Below, in pieces: positions 21,928 to 33,843 of a stretch of 64,000 bases of DNA (within the stretch, counting starts at the first letter, position 1; the number at the start of each line of letters is the position of its first letter). The stretch spans positions 89,356,438 to 89,420,437 of the forward strand of contig OW121743.1 in assembly GCA_933228675.1 (NCBI GenBank). Direction: 5' to 3'. Origin of the DNA: Stomorhina lunata (lineage: Eukaryota > Arthropoda > Insecta > Diptera > Rhiniidae). The translations under genes and the position numbers were made by a program. The notes under the pieces are model-generated. The model saw only the letters and a list, made by a program, of their open reading frames with translations. It was not told the origin of the DNA and did no database searches.

Positions 21928-24690
21928 GAACAAAATTTTACCAAAGAAAAATTTTGAACAAAATTTTACTAAAGAAAAATTTTGAACAAAATTTTACTAA
22001 AGAAAACTTTTGAACAAAACTTTACTAAAAAAAAATTTTTGAACAAAATTTTACTAAAGAAATATTTTGAACAAAATTTTACTAAAGAAAAATTTTGAAC
22101 AAAATTTTATTAAAGAAAAATTTTGACCAAAATTTTACATAAGAAAAATTTTGATCAAAATCTTACTAAAGAAAAATTTTGATCAAAATTTTACTAAAGA
22201 AAAATTTTGACCAAAATATTACTAAAGAAAATTTTTGACCAAAATTTTACTAAAGAAAAATTTTGACCAAAATTTTACTAAAGAAAAATTTTGACCAAAA
22301 TTTTACTAAAGAAAAATTTTGACCAAAATTTTACTAAAGAAAAATTTTGACCAAAATTTTATTAAAGAAAAATTTTGACCAAAATTTTACTAAAGAAAAA
22401 TTTTGACCAAAATTTTACTAAAGAAAAATTTTGACCAAAATTTTCCTAAAGAAAAATGTTGAAAAAAATTTTACTAAAGAAAAATTTTGACAAAAATTTT
22501 ACTTAAGAAAAATTTTGAACAAAATTTTACTAAAGAAAAATTTTGAACAAAATTTTACTAAAGAAAAATTTTGACCAAAATTTTACTAAAGAAAAATTTT
22601 GACCAAAATTTTACTAAAGAAACATTTTGACCAAAATTTTACTAAAGAAACATTTTGACCAAAATTTTACTAAAGAAAAATTTTGACCAAAATTTTACTA
22701 AAGAAAAATTTTGACCAAAATTTTACTAAAGAAAAATTTTGAGCAAAATTTTACTAAAGAAAAATTTTGAGCAAAATTTTACTAAAGAAAAATTTTGAAC
22801 AAAATTTTACTAAAGAAAAATTTTGACCAAAATTTTACTAAAGAAAAATTTTGACCAAAATTTTACTAAAGAAAAATTTTGACCAAAATTTTACTAAAGA
22901 AAAATTTTGACCAAAATTTTACTAAAGAAAAATTTTGACCAAAATTTTACTAAAGAAAAATTTTGACCAAAATTTTACTAAAGAAAAATTTTGACCAAAA
23001 TTTTACTAAAGAAAAATTTTGACCAAAATTTTACTAAAGAAAAATTTTGACCAAAATTTTACTAAAGAAAAATTTTGACCAAAATTTTACTAAAGAAAAA
23101 TTTTGACCAAAATTTTACTAAAGAAAAATTTTGACCAAAATTTTACTAAAGAAAAATTTTGACCAAAATTTTACTAAAGAAAAATTTTGACCAAAATTTT
23201 ACTAAAGAAAAATTTTGACCAAAATTTTACTAAAGAAAAATTTTGACCAAAATTTTACTAAAGAAAAATTTTGACCAAAATTTTACTAAAGAAAAATTTT
23301 GACCAAAATTTTACTAAAGAAAAATTTTGACCAAAATTTTACTAAAGAAAAATTTTGACCAAAATTTTACTAAAGAAAAATTTTGAGCAAAATTTTACTA
23401 AAGAAAAATTTTGAGCAAAATTTTACTAAAGAAAAATTTTGACCAAAATTTTACTGAAGAAAAATTTTGACCAAAATTTTACTAAAGAAAAATTTTGACC
23501 AAAATCTTACTAAAGAAAAATTTTGATCAAAATTTTACTAAAGAAAAATTTTGACCAAAATTTTACTAAAGAAAAATTTTGACCAAAATTTTACTAAAGA
23601 AAAATTTTGACCAAAATTTTACTAAAGAAAAATTTTGACCAAAATTTTACTAAAGAAAAATTTTGACCAAAATTTTACTAAAGAAAAATTTTGACCAAAA
23701 TTTTACTAAAGAAAAATTTTGACCAAAATTTTACTAAAGAAAAATTTTGACCAAAATTTTACTAAAGAAAAATTTTGACCAAAATTTTACTAAAGAAAAA
23801 TTTTGACCAAAATTTTACTAAAGAAAAATTTTGACCAAAATTTTACTAAAGAAAAATTTTGACCAAAATTTTACTAAAGAAAAATTTTGACCAAAATTTT
23901 ACTAAAGAAAAATTTTGACCAAAATTTTACTAAAGAAAAATTTTGACCAAAATTTTACTAAAGAAAAATTTTGACCAAAATTTTACTAAAGAAAAATTTT
24001 GACCAAAATTTTACTAAAGAAAAATTTTGACCAAAATTTTACTAAAGAAAAATTTTGACCAAAATTTTACTAAAGAAAAATTTTGAGCAAAATTTTACTA
24101 AAGAAAAATTTTGACCAAAATTTTACTGAAGAAAAATTTTGACCAAAATTTTACTAAAGAAAAATTTTGACCAAAATCTTACTAAAGAAAAATTTTGATC
24201 AAAATTTTACTAAAGAAAAATTTTGACCAAAATTTTACTAAAGAAAAATTTTGACCAAAATTTTACTAAAGAAAAATTTTGACCAAAATTTTACTAAAGA
24301 AAAATTTTGACCAAAATTTTACTAAAGAAAAATTTTGACCAAAATTTTACTAAAGAAAAATTTTGACCAAAATTTTACTAAAGAAAAATTTTGACCAAAA
24401 TTTTACTAAAGAAAAATTTTGACCAAAATTTTACTAAAGAAAAATTTTGACCAAAATTTTACTAAAGAAAAATTTTGACCAAAATTTTACTAAAGAAAAA
24501 TTTTGACCAAAATTTTACTAAAGAAAAATTTTGACCAAAATTTTACTAAAGAAAAATTTTAACCAAAATATTACTAAAGAAAAATTTTGACCAAAATTTT
24601 ACTAAAGAAAAATTTTGACCAAAATTTTACTAAAGAAAAATTTTGACCAACATTTTACTAAGGAAAAATTTTTACCAAAATTTTACTATC
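21928..24690 (+). repeat. 28-bp AT minisatellite array, about 98 units
   Basis: Unit: ttttgaccaaaattttacta followed by aagaaaaa, period exactly 28 bp over most of the array. Variants gaac, gagc, gatc in place of gacc cluster in blocks. The plus strand is purine-rich in one half of each unit, giving strand asymmetry. Both edges are degenerate. No coding role. Confidence 0.95.
23453..24200 (+). repeat. 672-bp higher-order repeat in the 28-bp array
   Basis: The rare variants actgaaga, aaaatcttac and gatcaaaa occur in the same order starting at 23,453 and 24,125, exactly 672 bp (24 units) apart. A 24-unit block was copied as one piece. Confidence 0.8.
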
Positions 24691-26045
24691 ACCTTTTTAA
24701 TGAAATGAAATTCAACACAGAGATTTTATTTGATACTCTTTTGACCAAATCGGTCGGGCCTAATCGAATAAAGTACATTCTTACAGGTTTTTAGCTTGAG
24801 TTAGGGTGAGACTTAAATTCATAAAGAAACTACATAGGATCAATAAACATTAACAAATTATTTTGGTACAGCTAAATCTTTAGTTTAGTCGTGAACCATA
24901 TTACGTCAGTCGCAGAGGGTTAAATATTTTAATATAATCATAAAAATCATATTACCTTAAAATTGCGTTTCAGATTAATTCCCAGACAAATTGCACATCA
25001 TGATGATTCCTTTATTGTGCCCTGAAAAATAATAATTATTAACATTAATATGATTCACAAGCGAAGAATTTCATTAAGAAATTCACACAAAATCTATAAG
25101 CGAAAAATAATTTTATTTTCGCTGAATTTCTATTTTATTAAATTGAATGGCAAAAAAAATTAAAAATATCTAAAATCCTTTAAAAACACACATGCCCGCA
25201 CATATGTCGTCTATCTAATTGTCACAAAATGTGTCTGCTGAGAAAATAAAATTAAATTTTAGAAAAAAAAATGAAAGCGCGTGGTTTCTTTTTTTAAACA
25301 AGGTGGAATCGCTTTAGATCAGGGAGTAGATATTTTGATAGCGATCTTTGGTATGTAACTCTTAAACAGTGATGACCATCACAAGAATAAATTATATTAA
25401 GAACAACAACAACTTCTACCATATAAGATAGTAGAACAAAAATGGTACACCGGAGGTCGTGGATAACAGAAGATCTAAATACAAAGAACAGATTTTAAAA
25501 TTTATAATACTCTAATGCAAGCCACTGACACTGCGTCAGTTGGTAAAACTTGACACGGTTGTAAAGCTAATTGCAACGTTTGTGTGGTCGTTGTGTGTAA
25601 GTTGAGGTTGGTAAAAGATCAAAAAGGCGTTCCAATAAATTTTCAAAATTTTTAAAAATAGTTTTTATATTTGGAACCTATTTCTAAATTAGAGTATTTC
25701 TAATTCGTTTTCTATCATCGACCCCCTTTCTTTTTTCTTTAAGTAAATTTAGACCACATGAATATTTTGTAATTTTTTTTTTTTTTGGCTCATTTAGTAT
25801 TTCTTATAGCGAAAAAATCTGTCTAAATACCAAAAAAAAAAAAATGCGAATCAAGTGCAACAAAATTCTAGAAAAACGCAATAAAATTTCATCAATTGCG
25901 CAATAAGACTACGCGTGTAAAAATTTACAACACCAAGAACAACGGGGAACGCGCCAAAAACTATAATTATAAAATGTTAATTAAAATTTTGAAAAGAAAT
26001 TTTAATATGGTTTTAATAACACAACTCAGCAACAAAAATGACAGA
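24691..26045. other. AT-rich sequence, nothing recognised
   Basis: No homology recognised. Long A and T runs near 25,770-25,850. Confidence 0.45.
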
Positions 26046-27310
26046 TAATGATACCTTTCACCACCATAATGTGCTGATGTATGTGACGCATAGAAATATT
26101 TGTCTTAGACCCACCTTTTAGTTTAACAATAGGCTTAGAATCACTTTCTGAGTCGATTTAGCGATGTCAGTCCGTCCGTCTGGACGGCTGACTGGACCCT
26201 AGAGTGGTTCGAAAAAAAATGTTGAGTCAGTCACCCCTAGGATTAAAGATAATGTAAAACTAATTATAAAACCATTTTTTGTATTTTTTTACCACGCCCA
26301 CAAAGGGCTCTGTAAGGGCTACATTTCTCTCTTTGATAGTTTTTTGCAACCTCGTCAATTTCTAGTCATAACTTTTTAAAATTCGAGTCGTACCCACCCT
26401 AATCAAATCGAGTAAAAATCTAGTTTTTAAAAATTATGACTATAAATTGACGTGGTAGTAAAAAATTATCAAAGAGAGAAATGTAGCCCTTAGAGAGCCG
26501 CGAAAACCGATATATAAAATGTTATGATCGGACTTAAAATGGCGACACAGTGAACAAAATAGTAAAAGGGCGGCATTTGTAGGCGTGGTAAAAAAATATT
26601 TTTTGGAATTGTTTTAACATTATCTTTAATCCTAGGGGGTGACTGTTAAAAGTTATTTTTGTATGGAAGGCGAAACGCTCTCCTGGACCCCCATGTAATC
26701 AAAGTACAGGTCGCAATTCTAAAGATAATTTGATGATAATTTGACACAGATAATTTTTTTGATAGTGGGACCATGGCTATTGAAATTAGACAAAATCGGT
26801 CCATTATTTATGGTACCTCCCATAGGCCCCACTTTTCTGAAATATCAATATTATTTCACAAATATCAACATTATTTTATGAAATCTAAAACAAATACTGC
26901 TTATGTAAATTTAAATCACTGTACCAAATTTAGCTGAAATCGGTCCACATTTGACCATAGCTCCCATACAAACACTTCTGTCAAAACGCACCAAATGAGA
27001 CAAAAATCACTAAAACGCTCGTAATCTGAAGATAATAAACATTTTGAGTTTATTTTTAACATACATTATTTTTCTAAAAAAACTGTAATCAATTTGCCAA
27101 ATTTCGATATAATTGGTCCACATTTGACCTCTCATATAAGTGTAAACGAAAACAGCTTATATACATAAGTTTTGAGAAAATGTTTGTATGATGGCAAAAT
27201 TTAGCAAATATTTGTCTTTATACAGGAAAAAGAAAACCTTTGACATTAGTGGTGAAGGGTATCGTACATATGTTCGGGCTTGACCGACTACGGCACTTTT
27301 TTAATTGTTT
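26046..27310 (+). repeat. Helentron-like repeat with MITE insertion
   Basis: Plus-strand copy of the family at 31,062. It runs from acctttcaccaccataatgt to the terminal hairpin near 27,270-27,290. It is interrupted by the palindromic MITE at 26,200-26,682, which duplicated ctggaccc. Confidence 0.75.
26200..26682. mobile_element. Palindromic hAT-like MITE, 483 bp, 8-bp target duplication
   Basis: The 8-bp sequence ctggaccc flanks it on both sides (26,192-26,199 and 26,683-26,690). The termini are imperfect inverted repeats (agagtggttcg against agagcgtttcg). The whole element folds back on itself: 'ccctaggattaaagataatg' near both ends, 'tttttttaccacgcc' further in, 'gggctacatttctctctttg' further still, meeting near 26,410. 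No coding sequence. An 8-bp duplication fits hAT (or P); the AGAG-type end favours hAT. Confidence 0.8.
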
Positions 27311-27837
27311 TTTTTTTTTTTGTGAGTTATTGTCCCCTCAGTACAAAAACAAACGAAATTTAAAGTAAAAAAAAAGTTGAAAAAATTTGGTATTTTTGAA
27401 GATGACTTTCTAGTTATTTTTCGATATCTTGAAAACAACTTGTACAATTTATTCAAAACTACATCAATGGATTAAGAACAAAATTGTCCTTAAGACGTGC
27501 TTACACAAGTTTTTGATGTGATCCATGGTTTCAGAGTTATTCACATCGCAATATGAAAAAATAAATTTTTTTAAACCAAAATCAAATAATTTTTATTTTT
27601 TAAAAACTCATAAAAATAAACGAAAATGGAAAAAACTTACTATTAATACTCGACGATCATAAAACAGTGAATATTCCAAATAATATGAGACATATGGTAT
27701 GAAAGTTCATCGAGAAGCTGGGATTTTATTAATAATAAAATGCAAATACACAATTTTAGCAAACTTTTGTCATATAAAGCCTATTACACTGGTTAACAGA
27801 CAAAATTACATTTTAGTTAATCTAAGTACAAAAACTT
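27311..27837. other. AT-rich sequence, nothing recognised
   Basis: No gene or known repeat recognised. Confidence 0.45.
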
Positions 27838-27969
27838 ACATACTTACTTAAATGGCCTATATTACAACCTGTTTAGGTCAAAGGTCGAGTATATTTTAGA
27901 ATTCCATTCCCTTCGACCTTGTGCGCACTTTTTCCAATTTCGTAGACCAAGCTTTAAAAGATTTTCTTC
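27838..27969 (-). pseudogene. LINE 3' end fragment (interrupted by mariner copy 2)
   Basis: Same LINE tail as 40,490-40,800: tacaacctgttt, then aaggtcgagtatatttta, gaattccattcccttcgac and caatttcgtagaccaagctt. On the minus strand this is the C-terminal 'LRNWR...AQD...LNRL' block followed by a (taag)n tail (the 'acatacttacttaaa' just outside). It stops at the mariner's TA and resumes at 29,214. Confidence 0.65.
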
Positions 27970-27971
27970 TA

Positions 27972-29211
27972 TCGGGTGTTTTTTATTGAGGTATAGAACT
28001 TTAAGTTGGCATCACTTTTTTAACTGGCGGCCATTTTGTCAGCTGTCAAGTGATTAATATTTAGTTTGGTTTGCCATTTCATCATGAACAGGTTGACAAA
28101 AGAACAACGCTTGCAAATCGTGCAAATTTATTTCGAAAATAATGGTTCCGTTCGCGAAGTTTACCGCAAGCTCCGTCCATTTTATGGTCGACATAATCGT
28201 CCATCAGAGCAATTAATTCGGTTAACCATGGATCGTTTTCGCACTACGTTTACTCTATGTGATAATACGCATCCGCAGCGACGTCGAACAGTGCGCAGCG
28301 AAGAAACAATTGCCGCTGTAGAGCAAAGTGTTGAAGAGGACCCGAATGAATCGATTCGCCACCGTGCACAGCAATTGGAGCTTTGTCCATCAACTTTATG
28401 GAAGATTTTGCGCAAAGATCTTGGCTTGCGACCTTACAAGATCCAGCTTGTGCAAGAATTAAAGCCGTGATTTTGGTGTATGGGCCGAAAATGAGATTGA
28501 TCTCGATGCTGATTTTCATCGCAAAATTTTGTTCAGTGATGAGGCTCATTTTTGGTTGAATGGCTACGTCAACCCATGAGACGCCATTACATCCACAAAA
28601 ACTGACTGTTTGGTGTGCTCTATGGGCTGGTGGAGTCATTGGGCCATACTTCTTCCGAAATAATGCTGGAGAGTCAGTTACCATAAATGGAGACCGGTAT
28701 AGAGCCATGATAACCGACTATTTTGTTCCCCAATTGGATGGCATGAATGTGGATGAGTTGTGGTTCCAACAAGACGGCGCTACATGCCACACAGCGCACG
28801 TCACAATTGATTTATTGAAGGAAACATTCGATGAGCGCATAATTTCGCGGAATGGACCTGTCAATTGGCCACCAAGATCGTGCGATTTGACACCACTGGA
28901 TTATTTTCTTTGGGGATATGTGAAGTCGCTCGTCTACGCCAACAAACCAGAAACGTTAGGGGACTTGGAAGCCAACATTCGTGGCGTTATTGCCAACATA
29001 CGGCCCCATATGCTCGAAAAAGTAGTTGAAAATTGGACCTGTAGAATTGGCTTTATTCGAGCCAGCCGCGGCGGCCACATGCCCGAAATCATATTTAAAC
29101 ATTAATGGCATAAAATTATCATTCCAATAAAGCCAAATTGATGGACATTAAAACGATTTTCTTGTGTTTTATTTCAATTCGAAGTTCTATACCTCTAAAA
29201 AAAACACCCAT
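27972..29211 (+). mobile_element. DD41D (rosa-type) Tc1/mariner element, copy 2
   Basis: 1,240 bp with both ends. Left terminus tcgggtgttttttattgagg; right terminus, read inwards, atgggtgttttttttagagg; about 28 bp of inverted repeat with a few mismatches. It is flanked by the TA duplication at 27,970-27,971 and 29,212-29,213. An empty version of the target exists at 40,600 (gattttcctcta then cttgttattttc). The transposase has two internal deletions, so it is non-autonomous but could still be mobilised, since the ends are intact. Confidence 0.93.
28084..29105 (+). pseudogene. DD41D mariner transposase with two deletions
   Basis: Begins MNRLTKEQRL at ATG 28,084 and is nearly identical to copy 1, but codon 80 is GAG (no stop). 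A 20-nt deletion after LVQELKP (near 28,467) shifts the frame into a stop at 28,468-28,470. A 44-nt deletion near 28,573 removes the NKQNCRIW...ENPHE segment. Downstream the frame is open again to 29,105 with WFQQDGATCHTA and CDLTPLDYF, the second and third catalytic positions. The first catalytic aspartate codon (SDEAHF, near 28,537) is intact, unlike copy 1. Neither copy encodes a working enzyme, and their defects differ. Confidence 0.92.
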
Positions 29212-29280
29212 TACTTATCCCTTCCATCGAAGTCTCGGTCGTCCTCTTCTACGAGTTTCCTCGGGATCAATAGTTATGCC
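29212..29280 (-). pseudogene. LINE 3' end fragment, remainder
   Basis: After the TA, 'cttatcccttccatcgaagt' then 'ctcggtcgtcctcttctacg' continues the LINE tail interrupted at 27,969, matching 40,610-40,660. Confidence 0.6.
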
Positions 29281-29644
29281 AAAAGTTGAATTTTGTGAAG
29301 TAGTGTAATTTATTAATAACAATAGAAATTCAAATTTAATCTAAAACGTTATGACAAAATTTAGGCCCTATTCCTATAATTAAAGTTTATGGACTGTCTA
29401 GTTATTAGATAAGTTTACAGGCCCCCTCTGATCTTAGTGGAAAGTTGTAGTATTTTATAGTATTTTTTTGAACGTAAAATATTTATTTGAAAACATACTA
29501 TTTCCATTATAGTATTTTTATACTTAAGTATACATATATTACTGCAACTGCGTAAATAATTGAATCATTTAATTGAAAAAGGACTTTTGTCAATTATGAA
29601 ATTGAAAACTTTTCTTTAAGTAAAAGCAAATAACAAGAGTGCGG
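29281..29644. other. AT-rich sequence, nothing recognised
   Basis: No gene or known repeat recognised. Confidence 0.45.
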
Positions 29645-29966
29645 AAAATAAGGAAAAGATAAAACTAAAAAATGTTGTGTGTTTCTGTTCGGATGGTAAT
29701 TATTGCTTTATGTTGATATGTATATGTTGGTCACAATAATTCGTATTTATTCTGTCCCGCATATAAGATATAAATGTGTAGTTTTCGCTCTGTCTAGAAT
29801 TAGTGATAATCCTCCTGAAGATATGGCCTAACCAACCATTGAAACGCGTCGAAGAAAGGTTTCCCCACCAACATTTTATTCGTTAAAAAAAAACTATTTA
29901 TTAAAATAATAAATAATTGTAATAAATTGGGATCTTAGTGCAATACACTACAGTAAAACTTTTTAA
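29645..29966 (+). mobile_element. Penelope-like terminal fragment with hammerhead motif (copy 1)
   Basis: A repeat of about 320 bp seen in six places here. It runs from 'aaaatgttgtgtgtttctgt' through 'cgtatttattctgtcccgc', 'tctgtctagaattag' and the hammerhead motif to 'aaattgggatcttagtgcaa' and 'cactacagtaaaacttttta'. No reverse transcriptase is linked. Penelope-like retroelements are known to carry type I hammerheads with a gaaacgcgtc segment in their terminal repeats; that is the basis for the name. A hammerhead-bearing retrozyme-like element is the alternative. Confidence 0.6.
29810..29855 (+). ncRNA. Type I hammerhead ribozyme motif, slightly degraded
   Basis: Order: tcctc (stem I), ctgaaga (core, position 7 variable), tatgg / loop cctaaccaa / ccatt (stem II), gaaa (core), cgcgtc (mini stem III and cleavage GUC), gaaga (stem I). 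Against the 46,609 copy, stem II has lost its first pair and stem I has one C-A mismatch; the core is complete. Confidence 0.65.
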
Positions 29967-31061
29967 GGATAATGACGTTCGTTATGTTAGAATTCTTCTT
30001 CTGTTATCCTTGACTCCCAGTGGAGCATATGGCCTCAATGTTAGAATTAATTAGGTGTTATTTGGGATTGTGATACATCAAAAAGTGTCTTGAATAAGAT
30101 CAAACAAAATGGAAGTGGTTGTTACAATATGTAAGCTCCACGATTGGGCCCATGGGTCGCAATAAACGTTTAGACGATTTTTTTTGGTTAAAGCCATGCA
30201 TTAAAATAATTCGGCTGGTAATACTTCTATTCCAATCGAAAAAGTTTTTAAACTATGATAAAAATTTGCCAAAAGTTCCCTTTTATCAGCGAACGATTTA
30301 ATAGAACTTTAGTAAAAATAGTTAATGTGTTTCTATTTATTTTGTTTATTTTCCTAAAATTTGTTCTTCCCTATCGCAGGTGGTAGTTGTTCGTTAAACA
30401 AAGTTTTCGTATCATTCTTCTATTAAATACATCTACAAACTGTTTATCAAATATTCAACAATTTATTTAAAATGTTAATTTAAACAAGAAAAAACTAGTA
30501 TGTACTCGTGTCGATATAAATATAAACAATTAAAATTTTGCAATTTTGTTGTTTAGTTTAACAGAAAAACATATTTTGCCGGAATATTGTTTAGAGATAT
30601 TTAAGTTAAAATACAATTTATTGTACAATATAATTTTTACCTGGTTTGTTTAGATTTTTAGAATTTGAGGGTAAAATTTACAATTTTGTTTACTTCCTTA
30701 TTATGAGGGGTTTTGTAATAAATTTGTAAGAATTTATTGTAATATGATCATATTATGATCTTCTTTCAATCATGGTGTTATGAGAAATTTGTGTTGCCGT
30801 GCCAATCATCTAAGCCACAGCACTCCCATATAGGAATAATACTTATCAAAATTATATGTTGTATGGTTGTAGTGTTTGAGCGCCATGATCAGATTTTAAC
30901 TTTTATACACTTAAAAAAAAACTGTTTGAATTTTAAGGGATTGATTTGCAATATTTCTAAGAGCTGCATCTGGATTGTTTCTATATAACATCCATTAAAT
31001 TCATTAAACAATAAACAATTGTTAATTATTCAATTCGATAATTTATGGGTCCAGGAATTAA
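29967..31061. other. AT-rich sequence, nothing recognised
   Basis: Short open frames at 30,119-30,301 and 30,755-30,988 look accidental: no known domain, AT-driven composition. Confidence 0.45.
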
Positions 31062-31861
31062 TTATACCCTTCACCATCATAGGTGGAAAGGGTACTATAA
31101 GTTTGTGCTGATGTATGTAACGCATGGAAATATTTGTCTTAGGCCAACCTTTTAATATACCAATAGGCTTAGAATCACTTTCTGAGTCGATTTAGCGATG
31201 TCCGTCCGTCTGGCTGGGCGGCTGGCTGGACCCCCATGTAAACCTTGTAATCAAACTAAAGGTCGCAATTCTAAAGATAATTTGATGAAATTTGGCGCAG
31301 ATCATTTTTTTTTTTTGATAATGGGACCATGGCTATTGAAATTCGTCAAAATCGGTCCATTATTTATGGTACCTCCCATAGGTCCCACTTCCTGGAATTG
31401 ATTTATTGGCCACAAATATCAATATTTTTTCATGAAATTTAAATCAAATACTGCTTATGTAAACTAAAATCACTGTACCGAATTTCGGTCCATATTTGAC
31501 CATAGCTCCCATACAAAATTTTCTTTAAAAACGCACTAAATGAGATAAAAATCACTAAAACGCTCGTCAATAAATAAACGCTCGTAAAGATAATGAGTTT
31601 ATTTTTTGCATACATAATTTTAGTAACAACTGTAATCAATTTGCCAAATTTCGAGATAATCGGTCCACATTTGACCCTAGCTCTCATATAAGTCCATATG
31701 ACGGAAACAACTTAAATATATAAGTTTTGAGAAAATGTTTGTATGATGGCAAAATTTGGCAAATATTTGTATTTATACAGGAAAAATAACACCTTTGACC
31801 TTAGTGGTGAAGGGTATCGTATGGTCGGGCTTGACCGACTATAGCACTTTCGTACTTGTTT
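31062..31861 (+). repeat. Helentron-like dispersed repeat, full-length copy
   Basis: Best complete example, about 800 bp. The 5' end is a palindrome (ttataccctt, caccatcataggtgg, aaagggtac). The middle contains 'tgatgtatgtaacgcatgg', 'tccgtccgtctggctgg', 'gggaccatggctattgaaat' and 'tatggtacctcccataggtc'. Near the 3' end is the hairpin gtcgggcttgaccgac, followed by 'tagcactttcgtacttg'. Non-coding. Other copies: 7746/9093, 18,544-20,022 (two nested) and 26,046. The terminal palindromes and duplication-free nesting suggest a Helentron/DINE-1-type element; no replicase is seen. Confidence 0.7.
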
Positions 31862-32871
31862 TAAATCAATCAATGCAAAAAAAAACAACAACAAAATTTA
31901 CTTAATTATCAAATAACTTGTATTTTCCCATTTAAACTTGTATTATTGGAATATATAAAGGCGCTCACAATATTTGGTATAAATTGGTGGATTCATATAT
32001 ATATACCCGTATATATTATCCAAGATTTATATCTATGAAAAAAAATTTATGATATATTTAACAATATATAACATAAAAAACGACTTAAACTCTTTCTTCA
32101 AAAAGTCAAGGGGTCTGGCTCTAAAAAAAAAAGTCATAAAAGTAAACAATGAAAACAGTTAAAAAGTTGCAATTTATAAAAATAAAATTTGTTGTTAATA
32201 ACTAAATTTGAAAAGCAAATAACAACAAATTGCTATTAAAACTGCAGAAAAAAAGTAAAATACTAAATAAATAAAACTTTAGTTCAAAACACAAATTGCA
32301 AACAAAACGTTTACACTGAGCAAAAAGTTAAAGGGTAATTTTGAAATTTAATTGGATTGTTCGCTTTTCAAGCCAATAAGAAATTAATTGATGTTGATAA
32401 CACTGGTGATAGTATTTGTTTTTAAAGTTTCGATCCGGCCATTTTTATAACAAAGATGTATCACGGCGGTTGAAGTTAATAAATGCAAATCGGCGGTGAG
32501 ATCAGTGAGAGATTAAAATGATCAAATTCAATTGTTTATGACAACTTGAAAAGCCTTAAAGCTCGATGTATGGTTTCCCATGTTCTCAAGGAATGAAATT
32601 TATGTCCCCCCGTTGATGTCTGTAACTCGCTTTTCAAATGAGATACAAATTATTCATTTTTGAAGAATTTTAACAGACATAGGGATTTTTCTATAAGACA
32701 AATTTCTAGAAGTAATATTTGATTACAAATATAAATGGATACCAAATTTAAAGGAACAAGTCAGTAAATTCTATGTGTTGTTGTTTTTATGTCATGAACT
32801 TATAGATAAAACTTGGGGCCTGAAACCTCGATTAATTTATGCGTTAATGTTGCTAATGAAACGCCAATCCC
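31862..32871. other. AT-rich sequence, nothing recognised
   Basis: No gene or repeat family recognised. Confidence 0.45.
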
Positions 32872-33835
32872 TAAAAAGGTTGAGGTTAAGAACGCTGAAA
32901 ATTATCGCCCAATAGCAATTTGTTCAGCACTTTCCAAAGTAGTGGAACGTATATTAAATTGTCATTGGTTAAATATGTAGAGTCTTACAACCTACTTGGC
33001 GACCGCTAGTATGTATTTCGTAGGGGACACTATACGGGGGACCTACTAGCATTTCTATCAGAAAAATGATGCCGTTCCATTCACCATTTTGGCGAAAGTA
33101 AATTTGTGGCTCTAGATATTTCCAAGGCGTTTGGCATGGGTTCGGCATTTTACACTTTTATCAAAACTTTTTGCTTTTGGTGTCGGTAATACCTTTTCTC
33201 GATTTATATCAAGCTTTCTCAAGGATCGCACTAAAAAAGTTCTTGAAGATAGGATCTCATCTAACGAATTCAGGGGTACCTCAAGGCTCTGTTCTTTTTC
33301 CAACTCTATTTTTTTTTTATTCATTAATGATCTTCTATGTCAAACTTTCAATCCTATATATTCTTTTGCAGATGATAGTAACATTTGCCATACGTATTCA
33401 TTTAATCATAGACCAGATATTCTACAGATTGTGGATATGAGACTAAACATGAATGAATAATTAAATCGCGATCTCGAAACCGTTTTCAAATGGGGTCGTG
33501 TGAATAGAGTCGGCTTTAATGCATGGAAGACTCAGTGTTGTATGCTTAAGCATAAACCCACTGCAGATCATTTTACTTCATCTGTATCCATGGATGTTCT
33601 AAATATTTAGGAATTAGATGCTCTTGATGTTCTGGGCATGAGAATTGAATATAACATTCAATTCTCATGCCCAGAACATCAAGAGCATCTAATTCCTAAA
33701 TATTTACAACATCCATGGATACGTTGGACTAAGCACATCTTTCAAGTGTCGAAAGAAGCATTCAAGTGTCTAGGTTTTCTAAAACGGTGTAAGTGATACA
33801 TCACTTCAACTGATCTCCATAAAATTTACACCACC
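32872..33835 (+). pseudogene. Jockey-like LINE reverse transcriptase, first part
   Basis: Conserved blocks in order: AENYRPIAICSALSKVVERI (about 32,895), an F-rich segment with ISSFLKDRTKKVLEDRIS, SGVPQGSV (frame-shifted, about 33,270), LFFLFINDLL, YSFADDSNI with the FADD active site (33,362-33,377), NRDLETVFKWG, FNAWKTQCCMLKHK, LDVLGMRIE, then HIFQVSKEAFKCLGFLKRCK. These match Jockey-superfamily elements. Several stops and frameshifts make it dead. A 66-bp inverted duplication at 33,585-33,721 sits inside it, and a SINE interrupts it at 33,836 just after IYTTYI. Confidence 0.85.
33585..33721. repeat. Near-perfect inverted repeat, 66-bp arms, 5-bp loop
   Basis: Left arm 33,585-33,650, loop ataac, right arm 33,656-33,721, one mismatch. 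The left arm is LINE coding sequence (…LDVLGMRIE); the right arm is its reverse complement, after which the LINE coding sense resumes. This is typical of a template-switch event during replication or reverse transcription rather than a functional element. Confidence 0.93.
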
Positions 33836-33843
33836 TATATCCC

